Source: an uncultured Ruminococcus sp. (GTDB lineage: Bacteria; Bacillota; Clostridia; Oscillospirales; Ruminococcaceae). Taken from it: DNA of 5,106 nucleotides. Positions 1 through 5,106 of this stretch are shown here, one piece after another. Every line of letters begins with the position of its first letter. Positions within the stretch are counted from its first letter, which is position 1. Below the pieces are notes generated by a model that saw only the letters and a program-made list of their open reading frames with translations, did not search any database and had not been told where the DNA came from. The DNA is taken from positions 1 through 5,106 of the forward strand of contig UQXS01000168.1 in NCBI GenBank assembly GCA_900545125.1, written 5' to 3'. A program made the translations under genes and the position numbers.

Positions 1-632
1 GCAGCAAATCCGTCCGGATCACAATTCGGGAGATCGTTCATGCCCATTGATATATACAGCAGGCTTGGCTTCATATATGCGACCGAATCCACCATACCCA
101 TATCTCCGCAGCCAAAATTAAAAGTATTTCCCGCATAATTCCACAGTCCTACAGATTCCTTGGCTATATTATGTTCATATGGGATATAACCATAGAGGTT
201 GAATCCTGTGGCAATGGAATCACCTGCAACTGCCATGCGCTCCTGATAAAAAGCGCTGTTCGGAGAGACTCCGGCATACAGATACGGCGATAACGGCTGA
301 CCGGGAACGTAATCATCAGGTTCTGTTTCTTTCTCCGGTTCTGTTGTGGTCGTCTGCGTTGTGGATGAAGTTGTGGAAGTTGTTGTTACAGTTGTCGTTG
401 CCGTTGAAGTGACGGTCGTTTTCGTTGATACTGCCGTCATTTTTGTAGTCGCAGGAACTGTCGTCAAAGCAGCGGAAGTTGTTGTTTTCGTTATTTCATT
501 CCGGACATCGCCGCCAGGATAATTGTTTTTCCTGCCAGAACCATAAGCCCAGAGCACCGCAAGCATGGCTGTTAAAAAAAGGATCAGTACAAGTGTCGGA
601 CTTTTAAAAAAATTTTTTATCTTTGCTTTCAT
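1..632 (-). CDS. Membrane-anchored SGNH/GDSL-type hydrolase, partial (C-terminus outside window)
   Basis: This reads as an extracytoplasmic esterase or lipase of the SGNH fold, probably removing acyl groups from a carbohydrate; the substrate cannot be told. The visible 210 residues begin with a Lys-rich start (MKAKIKNFFK) and one hydrophobic segment at about residues 12-30. No lipobox Cys follows, so it is probably an uncleaved membrane anchor. Residues 48-97 form a Thr/Ser-rich stalk. The catalytic domain starts near residue 115. AVAGDSIATGF (133-143) is SGNH block I with nucleophile Ser139, and SMGMNDL (195-201) is block III with Asn199. The usual C-terminal Asp-x-x-His lies beyond the left edge. 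The start at 632 was chosen because it precedes the basic-hydrophobic signal and has a weak GGGTG ribosome site (644-640). It is transcribed divergently from the acyltransferase at 797. The Thr-rich stalk resembles the linker of the dockerin enzyme at 1507-4323, which suggests a cell-surface role. Confidence 0.82.
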   Translation of the reverse strand, partial: MKAKIKNFFKSPTLVLILFLTAMLAVLWAYGSGRKNNYPGGDVRNEITKTTTSAALTTVPATTKMTAVSTKTTVTSTATTTVTTTSTTSSTTQTTTTEPEKETEPDDYVPGQPLSPYLYAGVSPNSAFYQERMAVAGDSIATGFNLYGYIPYEHNIAKESVGLWNYAGNTFNFGCGDMGMVDSVAYMKPSLLYISMGMNDLPNCDPDGFA

Positions 633-663
633 TTATTCACACCCGTTTTTTGAGGTTGTTTTT

Positions 664-692
664 ATTTTACCATATTATGAAAAAAATGTAAA
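664..692 (-). promoter_or_regulatory. Predicted sigma-A promoter of the SGNH hydrolase
   Basis: On the minus strand a TTTACA -35 (692-687) is followed by 17 bases and a TAAAAT -10 (669-664), one mismatch from consensus in each box. This gives a leader of about 25 bases before the ATG at 632. It sits back to back with the plus-strand promoter at 730-758. The DNA is AT-rich, so a chance match is possible. Confidence 0.5.
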
Positions 693-729
693 GGTTATTT
701 CGGGATTTGTGTCATTTTATGTATTTTTC

Positions 730-758
730 TTGACAATCATCTATATATATAGTATAAT
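730..758 (+). promoter_or_regulatory. Consensus sigma-A promoter of the beta-helix acyltransferase
   Basis: An exact TTGACA (730-735), a 17-base spacer and an exact TATAAT (753-758) form a full-consensus promoter. Transcription should start near 765, about 30 bases before the ATG at 797. The spacer holds the palindrome CTATATATATAG (741-752), which may be an operator or simply AT-rich sequence. The perfect match suggests strong, possibly constitutive expression. Confidence 0.8.
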
Positions 759-796
759 TAAATGTATATTATAATATTTGGAGATGAACTGCAACA

Positions 797-1462
797 ATGA
801 ACAATGTTAAAATTACTGATCTTTACGATCTCTCGCACACTGCCGCTAACGATTATCTCAGAATGTTTACGTATCCGTGGGAAGCTCTTAAAGGAATATC
901 CGGCATGATTGTTGATCTTGGCAGACGCCTTGATCCGGAACAATATGATAATCCGTCCGAAAACGTATGGATTCACAAAACTGCCAGAGTTTTTCCCAGT
1001 GCATATATCGGTGCTCCGTGCATTATCGGCGCAGGAACTGAAATCCGCCACTGTGCATTTATTCGTGGAAGCGCTCTGATAGGAGAAAACTGCGTGATCG
1101 GAAATTCAGCCGAACTAAAAAATGTAATTATTTTTGATAATGTCCAGACTCCTCACTACAACTATGTCGGAGACAGCATTTTAGGCTACAAATCGCATAT
1201 GGGGGCAGGATCTATAACATCCAACGTAAAATCTGACAAGACCAATGTTGTTATCAAAAACGGCAATGAAACGATTGAAACAGGAATCAAAAAGATTGGT
1301 GCAATGCTCGGCGATTTCGTTGAGGTTGGATGCAACAGTGTCCTTAATCCCGGAACTATTGTCGGCAGGAATTCAAATATATATCCCACAAGCTGCGTAA
1401 GGGGAGTTATTCCGGCGGACAGCATCTATAAAACCGGGGGAATTATCGCCGCTAAAAAATAA
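797..1462 (+). CDS. Left-handed beta-helix (hexapeptide repeat) acyltransferase, GlmU C-domain-like
   Basis: This 221-residue cytoplasmic protein probably transfers an acetyl group from acetyl-CoA to an amino or nucleotide sugar. An N-terminal helical region (residues 1-50, with a conserved-looking PWEAL at 27-31) precedes imperfect hexapeptide repeats from about 56 to 210, such as VWIHKT, ARVFPS, AYIGAP, CIIGAG and ALIGEN. The stretch PHYNYVGDSILG (119-130) and HMGAGSITSN (144-153), followed by SDKT, matches the GlmU acetyltransferase pattern H-x-x-Y-x-G-D...GAGT-I-T-x-N. His120 is therefore the likely catalytic base. There is no nucleotidyltransferase domain, so it cannot be a full bifunctional GlmU; proteins of this size are often labelled UDP-GlcNAc pyrophosphorylase, which the sequence does not support. 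A GGAG at 780-783 lies 13 bases from the ATG, slightly far. It has its own promoter and terminator, so it appears monocistronic. The natural substrate is unknown. Confidence 0.85.
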   Translation: MNNVKITDLYDLSHTAANDYLRMFTYPWEALKGISGMIVDLGRRLDPEQYDNPSENVWIHKTARVFPSAYIGAPCIIGAGTEIRHCAFIRGSALIGENCVIGNSAELKNVIIFDNVQTPHYNYVGDSILGYKSHMGAGSITSNVKSDKTNVVIKNGNETIETGIKKIGAMLGDFVEVGCNSVLNPGTIVGRNSNIYPTSCVRGVIPADSIYKTGGIIAAKK

Positions 1463-1467
1463 TTTAA

Positions 1468-1506
1468 GCTGCTGCATTTGTTGTAGAATGCAGCAGCCTT
1501 TTATTT
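1468..1506. terminator. Bidirectional rho-independent terminator between convergent genes
   Basis: A perfect 11-bp stem, GCTGCTGCATT (1468-1478) with AATGCAGCAGC (1487-1497), encloses an 8-base loop. On the plus strand it is followed by the T-rich CTTTTATTTTTATTT, ending transcription of the acyltransferase, whose stop is at 1460-1462. Read on the minus strand the same stem is followed by TTAAATTATTTTTTAG, so it can also end the dockerin enzyme gene, whose stop codon lies at 1509-1507. Confidence 0.88.
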
Positions 1507-4323
1507 TTATTTGATTATCAGACGTCTTATAAGTACCATGTCAAATGCGTCAAGTACGCCGTCCCTGCAAAGATCGGCAGATTCAGCCTGTTTGGGCGTA
1601 AGATCTTCCATTCTTAAAATATACTTCTGCAAAAGTACGGCATCGGCGATACTTACTGTGCCGTCGGAATTTACATCTCCCGGAACTACAGGCGGAATTG
1701 TTGTGGTAGTAGTTGTAGTGGTGGTTGTAGTGGTAGTAGTTGCTGTGGTGGTGGTCATAGTCTGAGCACTCCATTTCTGGCAGTCGCTTCCTGTATCTTC
1801 CCACTGCTGGACGTTTGCGCCGCTTTCCTTTGATGCCGCAGCAACTTCAACATAGCAGTTATAATATGATGCAGCAGTCATGATATAATATGTGCCGTCA
1901 AGATTTTTGCTGAATTTGAATTTCATTTCGCTGCTGTCTGCGTTGAATTTGTCAATGCTGATATTTCCGCCGTTTTCGCTTCCGTCAACACGGAGAGCGT
2001 AATTGTTATCGGATGCAGAGCGAATATAATAATATGTTTCCCAACCGGGACAAGGTTCAAGAATCCATCTCTGAAAATCAGAACCGCTTGCTCCCCACTG
2101 CTGAACGTTAGTGCCGGAACTCATTTTTCCTCCTGCAATATCCATAACAAGTCCGCTGTTTACGTTTTCAAACTCGTAGAGAACTGTTGTATCCATAACA
2201 GCACCGGGGTCTGATGCCTCTTCCAGAATCCAATCCTGACAATTTACACCATTGATCTCCCACTGCTGGACGTTAGCTCCGCTTTCCTTGGATGCATCGG
2301 CGACTTCAACAGCTGACTTTCCGCCGGAAATACGTGTCAGTATCTTGTATGAGCCGTCGGAATTTTTAGTGAACATAAACTGCTGATTTGTACCACCGTT
2401 GTATTTATAGAGATCAATATTTGTGCCGTTTGCAGTCTTTTTTCCCTCAACGTCAAGCATATATGAAGCACCGTCTCCGAGAGCTGTGGCGATATAATAG
2501 TAGCCGTCACCTGCGTCGATAAGTTTCCATACATCGAATATGGCATCATCATACGGTTCTGACTGATGAACGTTAGAACCGTTTTCAGCTGATTCTGTCA
2601 GCATATAAAGTCCGGAATTAACATTTTTGAATCTGTAGAACGAGCCGTCCGGGAAAGATGCAGGCACGGATGCAGGCGGTTCACTGGGAGCTTCCGTATA
2701 TCCTGCACTCGGAACACCCTTTGTGCCGAAACGGAGATACATCATATTTCCGGATGATGACTGACATCCGCTGTATGACGAGCAGTAATCCTTTGCCTTG
2801 TCAGCCGAAATCGAGACATATTTATAATTTGAGGATGGTCTCCACGTGCAGACCTTTGCCTGTCCCTCAATGCCAAGACGTCTGCAATTTACGCCTTTTG
2901 AGCCTGAATCGGCAAATGCACCGGGATGTGTAACGGAGTTCCAGTCGCAGACGACGTTTCCGTTAGTAGATGCGCCGTCGTAGTAACAGTTTTCGGCAAA
3001 AAGCTTGCAGTCGCTGTGAACCGTATAAGCCATACTGAAATTGTAGACATAGTTATTCATGGAATGAAAATATCCGTACCGCATAAGTCCGGGACCTCTT
3101 GTAAGTGTGTCCTTGAATCTGCTGCTTATGATCGACATTCTCGGGAAGTTATTCTTGTTCTTGTAGGAATCCTCGGTGTCATCGGGATATCCGAGAATAA
3201 GACCGTATTCATGAAGCCCGAAATAACAGTCGGAAACGGTGCAGTAGTCGGCATCATAACAGCAGGCAAGGAATTTATCCCAGTCAGGGGTACCTTCGCC
3301 AAGAGTATTATAATCAGAATGGCCGGTAAATGTGACGTGATCTACCCAGAGATTTTCACCCGAACCAAAGTAAACGACGATTGAATCATTGCCGTTTGAT
3401 TTTGCATCATGCTGCATATCAAAGTTCTTGATGATTATGTTGTTTCCCACACCCTTATTGGAAGAGGTGCAGAACTGAACATTGTAAAGCGTATGATTTC
3501 CGTAGCTGCCGATGATGGTTTTGTTGCTGCGGACATAGATACGTCCGTCCGGGCAGTAAAGATGATTCTGCGAATCCTGCTGGAGAGTGTTCACGCTGAT
3601 ATTCTTATTTACTATAATTGTATATGGGGTATCGGATTCGGCATATTTTTTGAGGTCGCTGAATGTTGATACCTCGACAAGTTCTCCGAAAAGACCGCCT
3701 ATATCTCCTGCCTTGATACTGCCTGTATTATCATTGGAACAATAGCCGGCAAATCCCTGTAATCCGTCGGAATTCAGCAGCCAGAGCTGATTGTCCGCTC
3801 CGGTATAGGAACTCAGAGTGATATTATTTCCGCCCTGCGTGAGTGCAAGTGAAGTATCAGAATAGTTCACGATCTTGTAGTAAAGTCCATTGCCCAGACG
3901 GTCGTTTTTCACCGGAATAACGTACCAATGCTGAGATTTTGCCGATTCGCTGCCGTATACAACGACGCTGTTTCCGGAAGAAACACTGTATCCCTTAGGA
4001 GTAAGGAGACGTCCGGACTGTGCATTTGTCAATTTAAAAAAAGTACCGTTGGAGTCGCTGCCTACACGGTCAAATCGCCATGACGGAGAAAGATCGCTGC
4101 CAGGAGATGTCATAGAAAGAGCCGAATTATCGGTAATTCCGCTTTCAGCCAGTACCTTTGAATTGTCTTTTGATGCAAGATTCATAAGCTGCATCGGGTA
4201 GTCGGCTGAAACAGCGGCGGCATCTGTTGGTTCGAGAATTGCATCAGGGTTTATGACAGTTCCGAAAACACATGAAACACAGATGAGCAGTGCCGTGATA
4301 ACAGCACGAATTTTTTTTCTCAT
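1507..4323 (-). CDS. Secreted dockerin-bearing PL1-family pectate lyase-like enzyme with three ricin-type domains
   Basis: This 938-residue exported enzyme is expected to cleave pectic polysaccharide by beta-elimination and to attach to a cellulosome scaffoldin. In order: a signal peptide (MRKKIR, hydrophobic 7-24, likely cleavage after AAAVSA at about 40); an N-terminal ricin/CBM13-like trefoil (about 41-190, QHW 131-133 and QLW 179-181); a PL1 beta-helix (about 191-535) with NLWVDHVTF (324-332), the Arg-bearing RGPGLMRYG (409-417) and HSMNNYVYN (420-428); a Pro-rich linker (544-556); two ricin-like trefoils (about 558-703 and 712-853) with repeated NVQQW; a Thr linker (855-875); and a type I dockerin (882-938). 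The dockerin has two Ca-binding loops, DVNSDGTVSIAD and DLCRDGVLDAFD, the second with Cys where Asn is usual. Several residues of the classical PL1 site seem replaced (see findings), so pectate lyase activity is inferred. The start is set by AAAGGAGG at 4337-4330. It is monocistronic by promoter and terminator. Confidence 0.9.
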   Translation of the reverse strand: MRKKIRAVITALLICVSCVFGTVINPDAILEPTDAAAVSADYPMQLMNLASKDNSKVLAESGITDNSALSMTSPGSDLSPSWRFDRVGSDSNGTFFKLTNAQSGRLLTPKGYSVSSGNSVVVYGSESAKSQHWYVIPVKNDRLGNGLYYKIVNYSDTSLALTQGGNNITLSSYTGADNQLWLLNSDGLQGFAGYCSNDNTGSIKAGDIGGLFGELVEVSTFSDLKKYAESDTPYTIIVNKNISVNTLQQDSQNHLYCPDGRIYVRSNKTIIGSYGNHTLYNVQFCTSSNKGVGNNIIIKNFDMQHDAKSNGNDSIVVYFGSGENLWVDHVTFTGHSDYNTLGEGTPDWDKFLACCYDADYCTVSDCYFGLHEYGLILGYPDDTEDSYKNKNNFPRMSIISSRFKDTLTRGPGLMRYGYFHSMNNYVYNFSMAYTVHSDCKLFAENCYYDGASTNGNVVCDWNSVTHPGAFADSGSKGVNCRRLGIEGQAKVCTWRPSSNYKYVSISADKAKDYCSSYSGCQSSSGNMMYLRFGTKGVPSAGYTEAPSEPPASVPASFPDGSFYRFKNVNSGLYMLTESAENGSNVHQSEPYDDAIFDVWKLIDAGDGYYYIATALGDGASYMLDVEGKKTANGTNIDLYKYNGGTNQQFMFTKNSDGSYKILTRISGGKSAVEVADASKESGANVQQWEINGVNCQDWILEEASDPGAVMDTTVLYEFENVNSGLVMDIAGGKMSSGTNVQQWGASGSDFQRWILEPCPGWETYYYIRSASDNNYALRVDGSENGGNISIDKFNADSSEMKFKFSKNLDGTYYIMTAASYYNCYVEVAAASKESGANVQQWEDTGSDCQKWSAQTMTTTTATTTTTTTTTTTTTTIPPVVPGDVNSDGTVSIADAVLLQKYILRMEDLTPKQAESADLCRDGVLDAFDMVLIRRLIIK
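1699..1761 (-). repeat. Low-complexity ACN triplet tract encoding the Thr linker
   Basis: The 21 codons for residues 855-875 are all Thr except one Met and one Ala. They mix ACA, ACC and ACT, so the tract is a degenerate rather than perfect trinucleotide repeat. It encodes the flexible, probably glycosylated spacer between the last ricin-like trefoil and the dockerin. Such tracts are prone to length change by slippage. Confidence 0.85.
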
Positions 4324-4329
4324 AATAAT

Positions 4330-4337
4330 CCTCCTTT
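4330..4337 (-). promoter_or_regulatory. Strong ribosome binding site of the dockerin enzyme
   Basis: AAAGGAGG on the minus strand (4337-4330) lies 6 bases before the ATG at 4323, close to the optimum. It fixes the start ahead of the basic, hydrophobic signal peptide. Confidence 0.9.
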
Positions 4338-4376
4338 ATTTGTAAGAAAACCTTCCATATTGATGATATTATTAAT

Positions 4377-4405
4377 ATTATACAAAAAAAATCACCTTAT
4401 GTCAA
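4377..4405 (-). promoter_or_regulatory. Consensus sigma-A promoter of the dockerin enzyme
   Basis: On the minus strand an exact TTGACA (4405-4400), a 17-base spacer and an exact TATAAT (4382-4377) give a full-consensus promoter. Transcription should begin near 4370, leaving a leader of about 47 bases. No clear cre site or riboswitch is visible in the leader; control, if any, may come from the AT-rich palindromic DNA around the -10. Confidence 0.82.
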
Positions 4406-4461
4406 GGAATAATAATATCTTTTTAGTGCAGTTTTGTGATTTATATGTTGATATTATGCAA

Positions 4462-4517
4462 TATAGTACTTTGATATCAATAAAAAAGGATACTATAGTA
4501 CACACTTTATCAATAAA
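4462..4517 (+). repeat. Imperfect direct repeat pair over the lysis-cassette promoter
   Basis: Two related units, 4462-4484 and 4494-4517, each start with TATAGTAC and end with ATCAATAAA. They differ only in the middle (TTTGAT versus ACACTTT). The start-to-start distance of 32-33 bases is about three helical turns. Unit 1 contains the -35 and unit 2 the -10 of the predicted promoter. The palindromes TTGATATCAA (4471-4480) and TACTATAGTA (4491-4500) overlap them. This arrangement would suit paired operator sites, but no regulator is known. Confidence 0.6.
4471..4499 (+). promoter_or_regulatory. Predicted promoter of the lysis cassette
   Basis: TTGATA (4471-4476), a 17-base spacer and TATAGT (4494-4499) differ from consensus by one base in each box. 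Transcription would start near 4506, about 80 bases before the first gene at 4588. Both boxes lie within 10-bp palindromes, which suggests that regulator binding could block polymerase. Confidence 0.6.
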
Positions 4518-4525
4518 TCATTTTT

Positions 4526-4549
4526 TATACAATGTTTTTTCATTGTATA
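4526..4549 (+). other. Leader hairpin upstream of the lysis cassette
   Basis: TATACAATG (4526-4534) pairs perfectly with CATTGTATA (4541-4549) around a loop of six T. It lies between the predicted transcription start and the ribosome site at 4574. The stem has only two G-C pairs and is followed by TTGCCATTTTTCG, so it is at best a weak terminator or attenuator; it may instead be a protein site or a chance AT-rich inverted repeat. Confidence 0.45.
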
Positions 4550-4573
4550 TTGCCATTTTTCGTACTATTAGTG

Positions 4574-4581
4574 AAAGGAGG
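4574..4581 (+). promoter_or_regulatory. Ribosome binding site that sets the start of the first lysis gene
   Basis: AAAGGAGG lies 6 bases before the ATG at 4588. It decides against the longer in-frame reading from 4360, which would run through the promoter and hairpin without a ribosome site. Confidence 0.9.
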
Positions 4582-4587
4582 TGCGCT

Positions 4588-4815
4588 ATGACAGAAATAA
4601 TTATAGCTCTTCTGTCACTCGCAGGGACTCTGGGCGGAAGTCTGGGCGGAATTATAATCAGTTCAAAAATGACGAATTACAGAATTCAGCAGCTTGAAAT
4701 CAGAGTAGCGGAACACAACAATTTCGCTCATAGAATGCCTGTTATCGAAGAGCAGATCAAGGTCATCAATCATAGAATAGAAGATATTGAAAGGAGCAGT
4801 CAGCATGAAAAATAA
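4588..4815 (+). CDS. Phage-type membrane/coiled-coil protein of the lysis cassette (XhlA-like)
   Basis: This 75-residue protein has one Gly-rich transmembrane segment (residues 3-26, IIIALLSLAGTLGG and onward). A charged helix follows (about 28-70) with heptad-like spacing (YRIQQLEIRV, EEQIKVINHRIEDIE), indicating a coiled coil. Small proteins of this kind, reminiscent of XhlA, commonly sit just before the holin gene in Firmicute phages, where they are thought to assist holin-dependent lysis at the membrane. The exact role is inferred from position and shape; no catalytic motif is present. It is the first gene of a compact unit: its last 11 bases overlap the next gene, and it contains that gene's ribosome site, so translation is probably coupled. 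It could instead serve in a holin-like export module rather than lysis. Confidence 0.75.
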   Translation: MTEIIIALLSLAGTLGGSLGGIIISSKMTNYRIQQLEIRVAEHNNFAHRMPVIEEQIKVINHRIEDIERSSQHEK

Positions 4816-4987
4816 ACTTGCAAAGCTTATCGACGTAAAATCAATTGTAACGCTCGTTATGACAGCAGTTTTCGCCGTTCAGACACTGAAAGGAAATGTT
4901 TCGCCAGATCAGTTCCTGACCGTTTTTACAACCGTTATTGCGTTCTATTTCGGAACACAGCACGCAAAAAAAGAGGAGGAAAAATAA
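4805..4987 (+). CDS. Small holin-like membrane protein
   Basis: This 60-residue protein probably forms holes or lesions in the cytoplasmic membrane that let the following peptidase reach the cell wall. It has a basic N-terminus (MKNKLAKLIDVK), two hydrophobic segments (about 13-28 and 37-51) with a short hinge (KGNVSPDQ), and a charged tail (HAKKEEEK). This is the usual layout of a small two-segment holin. The IAFYFGTQ stretch before the tail resembles small holins often seen in Firmicute prophages, judged from memory. The start at 4805 is preferred to an in-frame ATG at 4787, because AAGGAG (4791-4796) lies 8 bases before it and downstream of the earlier ATG. It overlaps the previous gene by 11 bases and is followed one base later by the peptidase gene. 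Confidence 0.78.
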   Translation: MKNKLAKLIDVKSIVTLVMTAVFAVQTLKGNVSPDQFLTVFTTVIAFYFGTQHAKKEEEK

Positions 4988-4988
4988 A

Positions 4989-5106
4989 ATGAACAGTCCA
5001 TACATGGGAAAATTCAAGGTAACGCAGGCATACAAGGGCGATTCCGTCCATGACGGTCTTGATCTCGTGGGAATCGACAGCAAAGAAATTCATGCCACGA
5101 TCGGCG
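4989..5106 (+). CDS. M23-family peptidoglycan endopeptidase (endolysin), partial at right edge
   Basis: The first 39 residues are visible. KFKVTQAYKGDSVHDGLDLVGIDSKEIHATIG matches the start of the M23 (LytM/lysostaphin) fold, where the H-x-G-x-D motif supplies two zinc ligands, here His21 and Asp25. The second half of the site (HxH) would lie outside the window. The enzyme should cut peptide cross-links in peptidoglycan. It starts straight into the catalytic domain without a signal peptide, so it would need the holin-like protein encoded just upstream to leave the cytoplasm, as is typical of phage endolysins. A strong AGGAGG at 4974-4979 lies 9 bases before the ATG, inside the end of the holin gene. 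Any C-terminal wall-binding domain cannot be seen. Confidence 0.8.
   Translation, partial: MNSPYMGKFKVTQAYKGDSVHDGLDLVGIDSKEIHATIG

Noticed and set aside
565..774. Plus-strand reading frame of 69 codons
   Set aside because: It lies antisense to the SGNH gene start and then through the divergent promoter region; its hydrophobic content comes from T-rich DNA and there is no ribosome site.
741..777. AT-only palindromes around the acyltransferase promoter (CTATATATATAG, ATATTATAATAT)
   Set aside because: Alternating A/T DNA gives such palindromes easily and they overlap normal promoter sequence, so no operator is claimed.
1511..1765. Plus-strand frame ending in a poly-Val run
   Set aside because: The Val run is the antisense reading of the Thr-codon tract of the dockerin enzyme.
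2926..3669. Two plus-strand frames (2926-3384 and 3409-3669)
   Set aside because: Both are antisense to the PL1 domain, which carries clear family motifs on the minus strand; neither has a ribosome site or recognisable domain.
4360..4587. In-frame N-terminal extension of the first lysis gene from an ATG at 4360
   Set aside because: It runs through two promoters, the repeats and the hairpin, has no ribosome site, and reads as low-GC intergenic sequence. The AAAGGAGG before 4588 sets the real start.
4841..5083. Minus-strand frame of 80 codons opposite the holin and peptidase genes
   Set aside because: The plus strand has coupled genes with good ribosome sites and recognisable motifs; the minus frame is a shadow.
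1..5106. Search for tRNA, rRNA, CRISPR array, insertion sequence and riboswitch
   Set aside because: No cloverleaf, regularly spaced repeat-spacer array, transposase frame, terminal inverted repeats or known riboswitch core was seen by eye.

Overview
The window looks like a chromosome segment of a fibre-degrading, cellulosome-forming Firmicute, most likely a Ruminococcus (R. flavefaciens-like). The evidence is a C-terminal dockerin on a large secreted enzyme, long threonine-rich linkers in two surface proteins, strong AGGAGG ribosome binding sites, near-consensus TTGACA-N17-TATAAT promoters, moderate GC genes and very AT-rich intergenic DNA. The genus call is inferred from style, not from a marker gene.

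Layout. (1) 1-632, minus strand: the N-terminal part of a membrane-anchored SGNH/GDSL-type hydrolase with a Thr/Ser-rich stalk; its C-terminus lies beyond the left edge. (2) 633-796: a divergent promoter region. (3) 797-1462, plus: a stand-alone left-handed beta-helix acyltransferase resembling the acetyltransferase half of GlmU. (4) 1463-1506: a bidirectional terminator between two convergent genes. (5) 1507-4323, minus: a 938-residue modular secreted enzyme made of a signal peptide, a ricin-like trefoil, a PL1-type pectate lyase domain, two more ricin-like trefoils, a poly-Thr linker and a dockerin. (6) 4324-4587: a second divergent promoter region with imperfect direct repeats and a hairpin leader. 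(7) 4588-5106, plus: a phage-type lysis cassette of three tightly packed genes, namely a membrane/coiled-coil protein, a holin-like protein and the start of an M23 peptidase endolysin cut by the right edge.

The genes on the left half and centre suit a bacterium that exports and displays polysaccharide-active proteins: the SGNH protein stays on the membrane, while the PL1 enzyme should be exported and docked to a scaffoldin. The lysis cassette is translationally compact and appears to start its own transcription unit directly beside a host gene, with no phage structural gene upstream in view. It could be the edge of a prophage, a remnant, or a domesticated holin/peptidase module.

The two points most worth a second look are the PL1 domain, in which several residues of the classical pectate lyase Ca2+/substrate site appear replaced, and the isolated lysis cassette with a repeat-laden promoter next to the cellulosomal gene.
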